64,000 bases of DNA from Microglena sp. YARC. Taxonomy: Eukaryota > Chlorophyta > Chlorophyceae > Chlamydomonadales > Chlamydomonadaceae. The notes beneath the pieces are model-generated. The model was given only the letters and a program-made list of their open reading frames with translations. It was not told the origin of the DNA and made no database searches. The translations under genes were made by a program, and so were the position numbers. The stretch lies in contig CM039464.1 in assembly GCA_022414725.1 (NCBI GenBank), positions 54,400,182-54,464,181 on the forward strand, given 5' to 3'. Every line of letters begins with the position of its first letter. Positions within the stretch are counted from its first letter, which is position 1. This document shows positions 51,314 through 57,417 of this stretch, in pieces.

Positions 51314-52566
51314 AAGGAATAAGCTTCCGCATCATACCTCATCATCTTTCAATAGTTATATCCTCAGAATCCGTTTACGACTTTTTTAAACCCCAAATAA
51401 TGTTGAACAGGAAGTGAGAGGTCCCCAAAGTTGTTTTTACCCAAATCTTGACTTGGCGTTTATCATGTTTGGGCCCCTTGAAAGATGTAAGAGCATGTTG
51501 GCCCTTTAAAGAGTCTGTTGGACCCTTGAAAGATGTAAGAGCATAATTGGACAGGGCATGAAAAGAGATTACAAAGGGTCCCACTTTAGGGGGGTTAGGG
51601 AGTTTTTTTAGGGTGGGGGGGGGGGGGGGTGGGGGGAGGTAAACCTTTTGTCCAACTTTTCACCCCCCCCCCACCCACCCCTCCTTTTATCCGAAACTTA
51701 CACAATACTAACTCCATCTAAAATCGGACTCCGTATAGATGATGCGGTCCAAAATCTGTCTTCCTGGCCCCCCCACCCCCCCCCCAGCCCGCATATGCAT
51801 ATGTAACTACGTGTCTCTTTGATGCACACAACAGTGATGCAAATACGCAGGGGCATGCTGAGGGACAATGGGACACACACAAACACACATACACGCACAC
51901 GCACCCACATATACACACACACACATATACACACGCACGCACCCACCCACACACGCACCCACAAACACATATACACACACGCACCCGCACCCACATATAC
52001 GCACACACACACACACATACTCACACACACATATACACACGCACCCCCACCCACATATACACACACACACATGTACCCACACACATATACGCACACACAC
52101 ACATGCATGTGCATCACTTTTTTGCTAATCACTCTGTTTTGCACAGGGGTACAAAGTGCCCCTCTAGTCTGTATATCTATGTACACATGCATCAGGGTTT
52201 GGTGCATTGATAGATCGATTTAGCAGCAAAAGGAGCTAGTCAGGCTCGGTTGGCTTGACTTGATGGGTTTCGTACCTCGGCCGATACGGGAGTTGCGCTG
52301 GTGACGATAGAAACCACTCCGGTGTCTGAGCGCATCAGCAGCTGCGCAGGAGGACCTCTGAACGGTCTTGATGGCGCAGCTGCGCGCCTGGATAGCTGCT
52401 GCGAGGCGGAGCTGGGGGTTGCGGTGAAATTTTGAGAGCTTGAGGTTGCTGAAGTTGCGACAATTGGAATCGAGCTCACGCGGCGCCTATGAAGCATCGG
52501 AAGGGTTTCGTGAGCAGTTATGGGGGAGACCCGCTGAACGGACCCGAGGGACATTTTCCCTTGCAT
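27017..52566 (-). CDS. ADT: Arogenate/prephenate dehydratase, plastid-targeted, nine exons
   Basis: Catalyses decarboxylating dehydration of arogenate (or prephenate), the last or near-last step to phenylalanine in plastids. Exons, 5' to 3' on the minus strand: 52566-52276, 51018-50878, 46356-46265, 45271-45163, 38434-38365 (or its twin 38297-38228), 36724-36577, 34499-34322, 30651-30532, 27106-27017. The phases agree at every junction and sum to 1239 nt, 412 residues, normal for the family. Residues 1 to about 80 are Ser/Arg/Ala-rich, a likely transit peptide. The catalytic domain runs from about 110 ([12 protein letters not shown]) through [20 protein letters not shown] and DDTAGAA to the T-R-F motif at 277-279 (NVTRF). 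An ACT domain follows from about 298 (GPGMLFNAL, then ESRP at 330-333), the usual phenylalanine-sensing region. Start is taken at 52566; ATGs at 52620 and 52554 are alternatives. Arogenate versus prephenate preference cannot be read here. Confidence 0.96.
27160..27280. repeat. (GGAT)n microsatellite
   Basis: A tetranucleotide run, purest at 27220-27280, in the last intron of the dehydratase gene. Confidence 0.9.
27335..27405 (-). repeat. Diverged copy of dehydratase exon 30532-30651
   Basis: On the minus strand it reads [17 protein letters not shown], matching [17 protein letters not shown] of the functional exon. It lacks the exon's 5' part and, downstream, the donor region is altered. It is a donor-side junction copy 3.1 kb downstream. 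Confidence 0.8.
27535..27625. mobile_element. Dispersed repeat F with TTTA tail
   Basis: The order ggttggccccagtgcaagca, aacgggctggccccctcaac, cctcgtaa-aaggc and an (ATTT)n end recurs at 25690-25765, 32755-32840 and, inverted, 53637-53785 (with its cagccagatgggataaagca part). Probably a short retroposon; autonomy and origin unknown. Confidence 0.65.
27690..27870. mobile_element. MITE family D, partial copy
   Basis: Shares ttttcaaatcaaaaagagga, cctcccaaaacaggatcctt and ccaaaacggggtctcgt with the complete copy at 30273-30498; the CAGGGATATTTT end is missing. Confidence 0.75.
27945..28065 (+). mobile_element. Dispersed repeat G, copy 2
   Basis: Starts CCAGGGTACTTCCACTGACC and continues with the ttgtagtgcaaaaag core described for 17830-18005. 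Flanked on both sides by catgtccaggga-type repeats. Confidence 0.65.
28315..28485 (+). mobile_element. Dispersed repeat E, copy 3
   Basis: Plus-orientation copy: cagggccaccgtc, tttggggttcag, agcccttcctgtcacggttg, ggctacccctggactgtaaa, then CATA tail. A second, shorter tail end is at 28556-28615. Confidence 0.65.
28657..29810. mobile_element. MITE family D copy split by a nested hAT-like element
   Basis: The left part 28657-28815 starts CAGGGATATTTTTT. The element resumes at about 29761 with ctgcaatttttgccaaaacg and then ends prematurely in repeat E sequence. Comparison with 30273-30498 shows that exactly one CTTATTCC was duplicated by the insertion. Confidence 0.82.
28816..29760. mobile_element. 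Nested 0.94-kb nonautonomous hAT-like element
   Basis: Ends are inverted: CGGGGGCCCTCAGGAAGTT at the left and AACTTCCTGAGGGCCCCCTG at the right. CTTATTCC precedes (28808-28815) and follows the element, an 8-bp target duplication. The interior has two long G-runs and no transposase frame. The right boundary is certain to within a base or two. Confidence 0.88.
29845..30010. repeat. Tandem repeat, about 48 bp, with acatacgtttgtatgt palindromes
   Basis: Three to four units of catatcaaaatacaaacat plus a palindromic acgtttgtatgtgcatacgt segment, in the dehydratase last intron. Confidence 0.8.
30085..30175. repeat. Dispersed repeat J
   Basis: Shares gagaacgcctgg-gggcgtgg and attaagggagc with 45815-45890 and the inverse of 54205-54295, where it continues into a ctaccgctgtaagacggggc segment. 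Confidence 0.6.
30273..30498. mobile_element. MITE family D, complete copy beside a splice donor
   Basis: A 226-bp element with inverted ends CAGGGATATTTTTTTTC and GAAAAAAATATCCCTG. It is flanked by AGCAATAG (30265-30272) and AGCAGTAG (30499-30506), an 8-bp duplication with one mismatch. It begins 33 bp beyond the donor of dehydratase exon 30532-30651. Confidence 0.9.
30657..30841. mobile_element. MITE family B inserted over a splice acceptor
   Basis: A 185-bp element, TAGGGAACGGCAACTAAT to ATAGCCGACCCCTA. It is flanked by GTCCTAAA (30649-30656) and GTCCTAAG (30842-30849), 8 bp with one mismatch. Read on the minus strand this duplication is YTTAGGAC, that is, the acceptor AG and first three bases of dehydratase exon 30532-30651. 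Confidence 0.93.
31050..31270. mobile_element. MITE family C, copy 2
   Basis: Interior as at 6868-7117 (agcgatcgctactttcgacc, ctgtccctggaggagg, cccactttcagattt). The CAGGG ends are not preserved here. Confidence 0.65.
31309..31490. mobile_element. MITE family B, copy 3
   Basis: Starts TAGGGAACGGCAACTAATAT and follows the other copies to about 31440. The right end is decayed (aacttagc instead of acatagccgacccctac). Confidence 0.78.
31555..32640 (+). repeat. Repeat E copy with a 0.95-kb CATA/CCTA tail
   Basis: The repeat E body (31555-31690) runs straight into a tetranucleotide array of cata, ccta and ctgc units to about 32640. Larger blocks such as acctatctaactacctacat recur about ten times, so the tail has evolved higher-level repeats. 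Confidence 0.85.
32755..32840. mobile_element. Dispersed repeat F, copy 3
   Basis: ggttggccccagtgcaagca and aacgggctgcccccc followed by an ATTT-type tail; same family as 27535-27625. Confidence 0.6.
32850..34321 (-). repeat. Donor-side junction array of dehydratase exon 34322-34499
   Basis: About eight units of 160-230 bp repeat the exon's last 50-60 bases (reading [18 protein letters not shown]) with a GTGGGTGTC donor, spaced near 32860, 33095, 33265, 33425, 33590, 33760, 33985 and 34175. None includes the acceptor. Several copies have substitutions that alter the reading (for example SRTLKN). Confidence 0.93.
34500..35445 (-). repeat. Acceptor-side junction array of dehydratase exon 34322-34499
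   Basis: About six copies of the cctgttccaccca-ag acceptor and the first 30 to over 100 exon bases lie upstream in gene orientation, near 34605, 34755, 34890, 35085, 35235 and 35405. Three are long (reading [15 protein letters not shown]) but stop before the exon's end. Spacers contain a ggttttgttgt-type repeat. Confidence 0.92.
35445..35790. repeat. TTGTATTG-rich degenerate repeat
   Basis: Intron segment of ttgtgttgcattgtgttgta-like units, including two near-identical 48-bp units with attccagtattgtattgctt (35700-35755). Nothing else seen. Confidence 0.7.
35800..36576 (-). repeat. Donor-side junction array of dehydratase exon 36577-36724
   Basis: Five units of about 145-150 bp repeat the exon's last roughly 95 bases ([11 protein letters not shown]..., ending CTCTCAAG) and a GTGCGG/GTGAGG donor. 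They lie near 35835, 35995, 36140, 36285 and 36435. Units are more alike to one another than to the true exon. Confidence 0.92.
36725..37860 (-). repeat. Acceptor-side junction array of dehydratase exon 36577-36724
   Basis: About nine copies repeat the exon start (reading [12 protein letters not shown], compare [12 protein letters not shown]). One lies at about 36815-36865 with a good ctgcag acceptor; the rest form a 93-bp array at 37130-37840 made with a gttggttgggattt spacer. No copy reaches the donor. A family C MITE (36905-37125) splits the two parts. Confidence 0.92.
36905..37125. mobile_element. MITE family C, copy 3
   Basis: agcaatcggtagttttgacc, atcatcgctatac, ctgtccctggaggaggccta and ttccagatttgaa follow the family order; ends are not intact. 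Confidence 0.65.
38140..38365 (-). repeat. Twin copy of the 70-bp dehydratase exon, plus a fragment
   Basis: 38228-38297 duplicates exon 38365-38434 completely: same 70-bp length, CAG acceptor, GTAGGT donor and identical encoded residues ([13 protein letters not shown]...). A 20-bp acceptor-side fragment follows at about 38147-38170. Because 70 is not a multiple of three, exactly one twin must be used. Confidence 0.9.
38440..38700. repeat. Short tandem repeat gagtgatgggatac
   Basis: About fifteen imperfect units of 14-17 bp directly upstream of the exon 38434 acceptor. Confidence 0.85.
38940..39515 (-). repeat. Acceptor-side junction array of dehydratase exon 38365-38434
   Basis: Five copies of the tttgcag acceptor and the first roughly 30 exon bases (reading ALLQTDSYL) near 38950, 39080, 39220, 39350 and 39485, period about 133 bp. 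None carries the donor end. (CA)n sequence follows at 39580-39780. Confidence 0.92.
39925..44625. repeat. 57-bp satellite, about 82 copies
   Basis: Monomer core is accatacatacatctatacg - aagatacgaaggtcatatac - aaaggtaaagatatacc. Most monomers are identical; indels cluster at both ends (40140, 40590-40890 and 41945-43740). Since 57 is divisible by three and stop-free in several frames, long repetitive open frames run on both strands, but they are not genes. A variant monomer (acctccatacatacatatat) recurs at 43731, 44016 and 44301, exactly 285 bp (five monomers) apart. The block sits in the dehydratase intron between exons 45163 and 38434. Confidence 0.97.
44649..44812. mobile_element. MITE family A, complete copy
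   Basis: A 164-bp element with ends TAGGGAACGGCAATATGATA and ATATCATATGAT-TCCGGTCCCTA in inverted order. Flanks GCAGTAAG and ACAGTAAC match at six of eight positions. The interior has tatcat/atgata palindromes and ttggtcaacatcatatgata. It abuts the end of the 57-bp satellite. Confidence 0.85.
44825..45055. repeat. Dispersed repeat L, copy 1
   Basis: Shares ccgccaattttccgcgttgc, ttgcgacgctgca, ccaactgtcgtaact and a ggcggagccccccctta segment with 60140-60345 and 63505-63690, which are in the opposite orientation. About 200 bp long, no coding signal. Confidence 0.75.
45328..45350 (-). repeat. Acceptor-side copy of dehydratase exon 45163-45271
   Basis: On the minus strand: a tatatag acceptor followed by GTATAACCTCAACGT, matching the start of the exon (reading YNLN, compare YNLH) 75 bp upstream of the true one. 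Confidence 0.7.
45350..45790. repeat. G-run, GT tract and catcactc tandem repeat
   Basis: A GT/GAGT tract leads into a run of about 50 G (45472-45528), then a 60-bp unit (acaattatttcatctgccac plus atcactctctactcatc) repeated about four times at 45565-45790. Confidence 0.85.
45905..46264 (-). repeat. Donor-side copies of dehydratase exon 46265-46356, with TA tracts
   Basis: Two copies of the exon's last roughly 15-20 bases and its GTGAGAACAGCATATATA donor region lie at about 45905-45935 and 46085-46125. (TA)n grows from just beyond the donor in all three. Between them is the gacgcaac palindrome module (45940-46045). Confidence 0.88.
46440..47480 (-). repeat. Acceptor-side copies of dehydratase exon 46265-46356 and a 45-bp repeat
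   Basis: Copies of the tttgcag acceptor and exon start (reading [15 protein letters not shown], in part) occur at about 46468-46528, 47222-47258 and 47431-47471. Between them (46560-47000) is a 45-bp tandem repeat, gcctaggttcactcatgagt plus catgcctgggcaaatctgat. Confidence 0.9.
47575..49410. repeat. C-run/CACACGACTGGGCATGAAAG tandem array
   Basis: Between 25 and 30 units of about 55-70 bp: cgccacaatgcacacgactg, ggcatgaaagcc, a C-run, ccactgcccc and a second C-run. C-run length varies most. It fills dehydratase intron 2 and gives long proline-rich or glycine-rich open frames that are not genes. Confidence 0.92.
49425..49915. repeat. (CAC/CAT)n trinucleotide tract
   Basis: Nearly 500 bp of accaccaccatcacc-type sequence, histidine/threonine/proline in any frame. 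No gene. Confidence 0.93.
50069..50159 (+). pseudogene. Orphan viperin-like radical-SAM exon
   Basis: A single 91-bp open segment bounded by an AG acceptor (ttctcgag) and a GTGTGTG donor. It reads [20 protein letters not shown] then [10 protein letters not shown], closely matching the conserved K-x-N-x-V ... N-x-EE-x-M-x-EQI-x-AL-x-P-x-R segment that follows the radical SAM core in viperin (RSAD2) proteins. Viperins make antiviral ddhNTP nucleotides in animals, and relatives occur in algae and bacteria. No other viperin exon, in particular no CxxxCxxC iron-sulfur motif, is seen nearby. It lies inside a dehydratase intron on the opposite strand, so it is either a captured fragment or part of a nested gene with exons I failed to see. 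Confidence 0.5.
50280..50877 (-). repeat. Donor-side junction array of dehydratase exon 50878-51018
   Basis: Two copies at about 50285-50378 and 50562-50656 repeat the exon's last 90-95 bases (reading [14 protein letters not shown] and CEQFEVAFQ) with a GTGTGTATG donor. Both start abruptly and have lost the exon's first 45 bases and acceptor. Spacers are (AC)n and C-runs. Confidence 0.93.
51019..51320 (-). repeat. Acceptor-side junction array of dehydratase exon 50878-51018
   Basis: Two near-perfect copies (51083-51150 and 51184-51250, period 101-105 bp) repeat the gtgcag acceptor and the first roughly 50 exon bases (reading [15 protein letters not shown]), then break into (GT)n. A 31-base G-run ends the array at 51283-51312. 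Confidence 0.93.
51320..52275. other. First intron of the dehydratase gene, no gene seen
   Basis: Contains gaaagatgtaagagca repeated twice (51480-51545), a G-run and C-run pair (51616-51672) and (CA)n/(CACATA)n at 51867-52110. No exon copies of the first exon are evident. Confidence 0.6.
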
Positions 52567-53222
52567 TGCGGAATTGGGAGTAAATGTGCGGAGGGAGTAA
52601 AACGCAGGGCGGAATTGCAATCAGGAAGAAAGGATTGGGCAGATTGATGGGAATGATGGCGGTGATAATGATCTGGTAATGCGGAAGGTGGAGGGGGAAA
52701 AGGGGATGTCGTGGGGGCGAAGTGGGTTTGGGGTCTCGGGCTTGGGGTGGAGTGGGTCCCCTGGAGTGGGTGAAGTGGGTTGGGGCGGTTTGGGGGCGGG
52801 TTTGGGGGGCGGGGTTGGGGGGCCAGCGCCAGATCTTCAAATCCCAGCTGGTTCCAAGCTTCCAAGCTACAAGCCAGCTATTATAAGGTCACCGCGATTT
52901 GGTCGACTCAAGCCACGCCACTTCGCACAATTTGCCTGTCCCTCTATGTTTTGCACATTTGCCAATTTTGTAGAAGCAGACCGTTCAATTACAAGCGCTA
53001 CTGGACTATTGGGACCTGTTCCAACCTGAAATCACCGTAATTGCTTGCTCGGCTGCGGGCTCTCAAATCTTTAGCAATTCATTGCTTTAGCAGTATATTT
53101 CTCTCTACTCTAGCTAACTGCGGAGCAAAAGAAACCCTTCAGTTGCGGTTCGGGCAGAGCGACTCTTCAGCCAAACATCTCCCAAGCCACGCCAACAGTT
53201 GCTTCCCTTTTCCTTATCTAGC
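52567..53222. promoter_or_regulatory. Shared promoter region of two divergent genes
   Basis: The 656 bp between the dehydratase start (minus) and the ATG at 53223 (plus) must hold both promoters. The left part is GC-skewed (gtttggggg) and repeat-free; the right part is mixed. No TATA box or known site could be assigned. Confidence 0.45.
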
Positions 53223-53633
53223 ATGCACTTTCTCAAGAGCATTCCAAAATCCAGTGCTTGCACCCCCAACGCGAAGGTCTCCTCTGTGCGCTCCGCGTTT
53301 GGAGCTCGGGTCGACCCGGAGGCTGGCCGGCTTTGGCTTCGGAGCCGTGAAATCATCGCCCGATGCGACCCCTCCCCAAACCCCTCCCCAAACTCAGCCC
53401 AGCCCCACGCGGGGGGGAAACCCAAAGGCGGTAGTGATAAGAACTACGACCAGATGTCCAAGCTTCTGTCGGGTCTAGCCGATTTACGTCAGCAGCAGTT
53501 CTTGAGCGGGATCGACGAGGCTGAAGATGAGGATGAAGATGAGGACCTGCTGGGCGAGGAGGGGGAGGACTGGGTGTGGTGGGAGGCAGACCCAGAAGTG
53601 CTGAAAGCTTATGGAATAAGTGAGTGCTTGTAA
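53223..53633 (+). CDS. Unknown acidic protein or first exon
   Basis: An open frame of 136 residues from ATGCAC at 53223. The N-terminus (MHFLKSIPKSSACTPNAKV, then Arg/Ser/Ala-rich) could be an organelle leader. The middle holds NYDQMSKLLSGLADLRQQQF, then an Asp/Glu stretch and GEDWVWWEADPEVLKAYGI near the end. I do not recognise the family, but the acidic tail with its tryptophans has coding character. It either stops at 53633 (TGTAA overlaps the stop, and another lies at 53637) or is spliced at the GTGAGT at 53622. A dispersed repeat F begins directly after. Whether it belongs to the same gene as the exons at 56320-57417 is unresolved. Confidence 0.55.
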   Translation: MHFLKSIPKSSACTPNAKVSSVRSAFGARVDPEAGRLWLRSREIIARCDPSPNPSPNSAQPHAGGKPKGGSDKNYDQMSKLLSGLADLRQQQFLSGIDEAEDEDEDEDLLGEEGEDWVWWEADPEVLKAYGISECL

Positions 53634-53636
53634 ATT

Positions 53637-53785
53637 GTAAAAGACACACACACAAACCAAGGGCAGCCAGATGGGATAAAGCAGTGCATGGGAGCACTGC
53701 AATAAATAAATAGTACGCCATGTTACGAGGTGTGATGTTGAGGGAGCCAGCCCGTTTGCTTGCACTGGGGCCAACCACCAATTAG
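53637..53785 (-). mobile_element. Dispersed repeat F, copy 4
   Basis: Contains ccaagggcagccagatggga (also at 16913), an (AATA)n stretch and, inverted, the aacgggctggctccctcaac / ttgcactggggccaacc part seen at 27535 and 32755. This copy links the two halves of the family. Confidence 0.65.
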
Positions 53786-55096
53786 GAGGGGATGGGGGGA
53801 TGGGGGGGGGGGGAGGCGGCTGTCATCCCCCTGGGCTTGCAGTTGTTGTCTTGGCTCATTATACATTGCCCCTTTATTGCTTTTGCACGATTCGTGGATC
53901 TTGGGTTTTGTCGTTTTCAAGTACTTCGCAAATTCCTGAACTTGATACTCATCAGACTGACCAACAAATCTGGTTACAAAACAGTTGTTGCACTTAACAG
54001 ACTTATCAGATTTATCAACCTCAATCAAGAAAGTATCAAGCCGTTATATATTGCCCCCTTATGGCTCCAGTCAGTGCTAGTAACTATTGCCTCCCTATTT
54101 CCATACTTAGTTGAGCTCAATGAAATGTTGAAGGTGCTGGGTTCGAATCCCTACAGGTGCGCTTAAGTGTTCGCAGTCGCTATCAACCGCCATGGTACCT
54201 TTGTCCAGGGAAAGTAGCAGCCCGTTCTCTACCGCTGTAAGACGGGGCTCCCTTAATACCACGCCCCACCAGGCGTTCTCATTACTTTTTTATTTTATCT
54301 CCATAGGTGCCTAATTATGGGGATTTCCGGACAGACCTATGACCTCAAGTCCAATGAAAACTTGTTTTTGCTGCAAGGATGCCTAACCACAGCAGTTCAA
54401 CATATAACTACTCAGATTTGAGTCTGCTCAGAGTTTGGGGGGCAGATCAAGTCAAATATATGTTATTTTATCCTCAGGGCTTTTATTTATTTTATTTATT
54501 ATTGTATTTGGCTGTATTTTATTTTATTTTGTCTTTATGGCTTCACTCATTATCCTCAGGGCTTTTATTTTAATTTATTTTAGAAATTGTCTATATTTAT
54601 TATTATTTTGTCCTCAGGTCCTTCACCAATTATCCTCAGGGCTTTTATTTTTATTTATTAATTATTATAGTTTATTTCATTTTATTTTGTCCTCAGGGCT
54701 TCACTCATTATCCGCAGGGCCAGTCAGTTTTTTTTTTATCCTCAGGGCTTCCCTAATTATGGACATTTGTATACAAACGTTGGACGGAGCCCAGGGTGCT
54801 ACATGACGCGCGCTGTTGCTCGCTAGCGCGCTAAGTGTTGGAGCACGCCTGCGCGCTCCAATACTTCCGTTTTCCTTTTTCAGTTTGAGTCAAAAGCGCA
54901 ACCCAAAAGGAGGCAGTTGCGTCAAAAGCGCAACCCAAAATGACAAAACCTGACGGAGCCTACTGTCAAATTAAACTGTGTGGTCTCAAAAATATAAAAT
55001 ATTCATTCTTCGAATTAAGGTTTTCAGGGTGCCGTGGTTTAGAACAGGAATGTTCTGGGCACTGCGTCCAGCGCCACAGACAGATATGCGTAAAAC
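53786..55096. other. AT-rich spacer or intron
   Basis: A tRNA-like B-box (ggttcgaatcc, 54140-54150) follows ttgagctcaatgaaatg; the stem pairing is poor, so at most a tRNA-derived repeat. Repeat J lies inverted at 54205-54295. At 54470-54740 a cctcagggcttttatttatt unit is repeated about six times. No exon could be supported. Confidence 0.5.
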
Positions 55097-55321
55097 CAGT
55101 GTTTCATTTTTCGACGACGCGTTGCCATTCCGTCGCCATTCCATAGAATGCTAACAACCCCCCGGACCCCCCGATATCGGGGACGCGCTGCCCCCCAACC
55201 CCCCAGGCTCCGCGCTTCGCGCTCCGCCATGCGATGGCTACGCAACTATCCTGAAATCAGGGTTGAGTAGCCCGAGTAGCTACTCAACCTGAACTACAGA
55301 AATCTGAAATAAAAAACACTG
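55097..55321. mobile_element. 225-bp hAT-like MITE with exact 8-bp TSD
   Basis: Ends CAGTGTTTCATTTTTC and TGAAATAAAAAACACTG are inverted repeats. CGTAAAAC flanks it on both sides (55089-55096 and 55322-55329), an exact 8-bp duplication. The interior is GC-rich (cgcgcttcgcgctccgcc hairpin) with no coding capacity. Confidence 0.92.
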
Positions 55322-55664
55322 CGTAAAACCAAGCATCACCTGGACCCATGTGATAGTGTTCTGGGATTGCTTTTTCATTCGGGTATTCCCAACCACTTTT
55401 GGACCATTGCCTGGCAGAATACCAACCGTTCTCCAACCAGATGTCTACATTTTCGACCCTTCCAACCGGTTTTCGACCATTTCGACCATTTTCAGAGTTA
55501 CCTTTGCGTCAAGGGCCGACCAACCAGAAATTCATTAGGAGTCCAGTAGGGGACCAGCATGTAAACTTATAAAACCTAACATCACCTGAACCCATGTGAT
55601 TGTGCTCTGGTATGCCTTTTATCATCTCACGGGACGCCCCGCGCTGTGCTGGACAACCTACAGT

Positions 55665-55815
55665 ACCAGGGTTGTTCAGGACGCTGCGTTCAGCGTCGCA
55701 AACGCAATGTTGAAGGGTCCGTTGCGTCCTGAGACGCAACTTCGGGAGAGTCTGTTGCGCCGCAGACGCAGCTTCAGAAGGTTGGGTGCATCGCAGGATG
55801 CAACACAAGAGCAAA
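55665..55815. repeat. GACGCAAC palindrome module, copy at 55.7 kb
   Basis: Begins CCAGGGTTGTTCAGGACGCT, like the inverted end of the 26209 element, then has three successive gttgcgtc...gacgcaac hairpins. A right end with target duplication was not found. Confidence 0.7.
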
Positions 55816-56275
55816 CGTTTGGCTTGGCCCAGTCTCTTGCACTTGTAGGAGACAAGCGTGTCACGCCCAGCCCCCCAAAATAAAAACATTTGGCTTGGCC
55901 CAGTCTCTTGCACTTGTAGGAGACAAACGTGTCACGCCCAGCCCCCCAATATAAAAACGTTTGGCTTGGCCCAGTCGCTTGCCCTTGTAGCAGACCAGCG
56001 TATCGCGCCCAGCCCCCCAAAATAAAAACGTTTGGCTTGGCCCAGTCACTTGCCCTTGTAGCAGACCAGCGTATCGCGCCCAGCCCCCCAAAATAAAAAC
56101 GTTTGGCTTGGCCCAGTTGCTTGCTCTTGTAGGAGACCAGCGTGTCGCGCCCAGCCCCCCAAAATAAAAACGTTTGGCTTGGCCCAGTTGCTTGCTCTTG
56201 TAGGAGACCAGCGTGTCGCGCCCAGCCCCCCAAAATAAAAACGTTTGGCTTGGCCCAGTCGCTTACTCTTGTGTT
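55816..56275. repeat. 71-bp tandem repeat
   Basis: Six to seven units of cgtttggcttggcccagtcg plus cttgtaggagaccagcgtgt plus cgcccagccccccaaaataa. It precedes the 33-bp exon at 56320 but contains no copy of it. Confidence 0.92.
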
Positions 56276-56319
56276 CTATCCTGTCCTATCTACTACACAT
56301 GCTTGCCTTGTTTTTGTAG

Positions 56320-57417
56320 GTATCCAGTGTGCCAAAACAAAATGCAATGACGGTGAGCAGCCCATCCCTATCCCTAACTCTTATCCCTATCCTATCCCCC
56401 TGCAGGTCCAGCACCAGCTGTTGGAACCAATCCACCACTCGAGCCAGCTTCCGCGAGCAAGGCTCACCCTTTCCTATCTTTCGCACATGCTTGCCTTGTT
56501 TTTGTTCACGTCCAGTGTACCAAAACAAAACGTGAAGTGGCACTGTTGTGGGCAAGACTCTACCTTGCTGAGTCCAACTCCCATCCCTACCCCATCCCCC
56601 TGCAGGTCCATCACCAGCTGTACAGACCATTTCACCACCTGAGCTAGCTTCCCTCGAGGAGGGACACCCAGATCTAAGCACGTCTTCTGGCGTGCGGGTC
56701 GATGCCACCTCCATTGCTCAGGCGTCAGCCACGGTGATTGAGTCAGCAGCCCAGTCTGACGTGCGGGTTGATGCCACCTCAAGTGTTCAGGCTTCAGCTG
56801 ATGAGACTGACTCATCAGTTTTGGTTGATGCTTCTTCTGTTGCTCGTGCATCAGCAGCAGTGATTGCATCAGCAGTCCAGTCCAAAGGATGGGATGATGC
56901 TTCTTCTGCTGCTCAGGCATCAGCTGCATTGATCGAGCAAGCGGTCCAGTCTGGAGGACAGGTTGATGCCACCTCAAGTGCTGAGGCACCAGTTAGTGTG
57001 ACTGAATCAGCCGAGCAGCCTGAAGTGGCTCAGGCAAGCCCTGAGAAGGAAGCATCAACCACCGTGACTGATGTGTCAGTCCAGCCTGACACGCGGGTTC
57101 ATGCTCAGGTATCAGCTGGTGTGACTGAATCAGCCGAGCAGCCGGGAGTGGCCGAGAGGGACCACTCCGAAGTTGAGTCAGGCGGGGGGGGTGGGTCAGG
57201 GGTGTCAGGTAGTGGAGAAGAGGGCTGCAGTAGTGAAACAGGGGGGAAAGATAGTGGAGCAGGGAAGAGCAGTGGCGGGTCAGTAGGAATAGCTAGTGGC
57301 AAAGGGGAGGGCAGTGGAGCTGGTGTGCTTATGGAAGAGAGGCCAAAGAAGGCCCCAGCCCCCGCTCCTGCAAGTAAAAAAGAAAGAACCAGAAAGCCTA
57401 GGCGTGGCCCTGCTTAA
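56320..57417 (+). CDS. 3' exons of an unknown Ser/Ala-rich protein (5' end not found)
   Basis: A 33-bp exon at 56320-56352 (reading IQCAKTKCND, tttttgtag acceptor, GTGAGC donor) joins in phase 1 to the last exon, 56606-57417, ending TAA. The last exon encodes about 270 residues: PSPAVQTISPPELASLEEG, then some seven degenerate modules of VDATSSVQASA type (Ser/Ala/Val/Gln-rich), a Gly/Ser-rich stretch and a basic tail SKKERTRKPRRGPA. I recognise no family. Coding character is supported by the uninterrupted 812-base frame and by the reduced copies of both junctions between the two exons. The upstream part of the gene may include 53223-53622, but I could not trace a phase-compatible chain. Confidence 0.6.
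56353..56605 (+). repeat. Junction copies between the last two exons
   Basis: A 190-bp unit covering the 33-bp exon, its donor, and the acceptor and first 50 bases of the last exon is duplicated. The upstream copy of the last-exon start (about 56415-56459) lacks a donor; the downstream copy of the 33-bp exon (about 56509-56545) has lost its AG acceptor but keeps a GTGAAG donor. Confidence 0.8.

Noticed and set aside
53792..54166. A 124-residue plus-strand frame and a minus-strand frame with a CNNC motif
   Set aside because: AT-rich sequence open on both strands, no splice-site support, and it ends in the tRNA-like repeat.
54085..54175. Possible tRNA gene at ggttcgaatcc
   Set aside because: The T-arm stem pairs at only three positions and no acceptor stem or A-box of normal form can be built; at best a tRNA-derived repeat.
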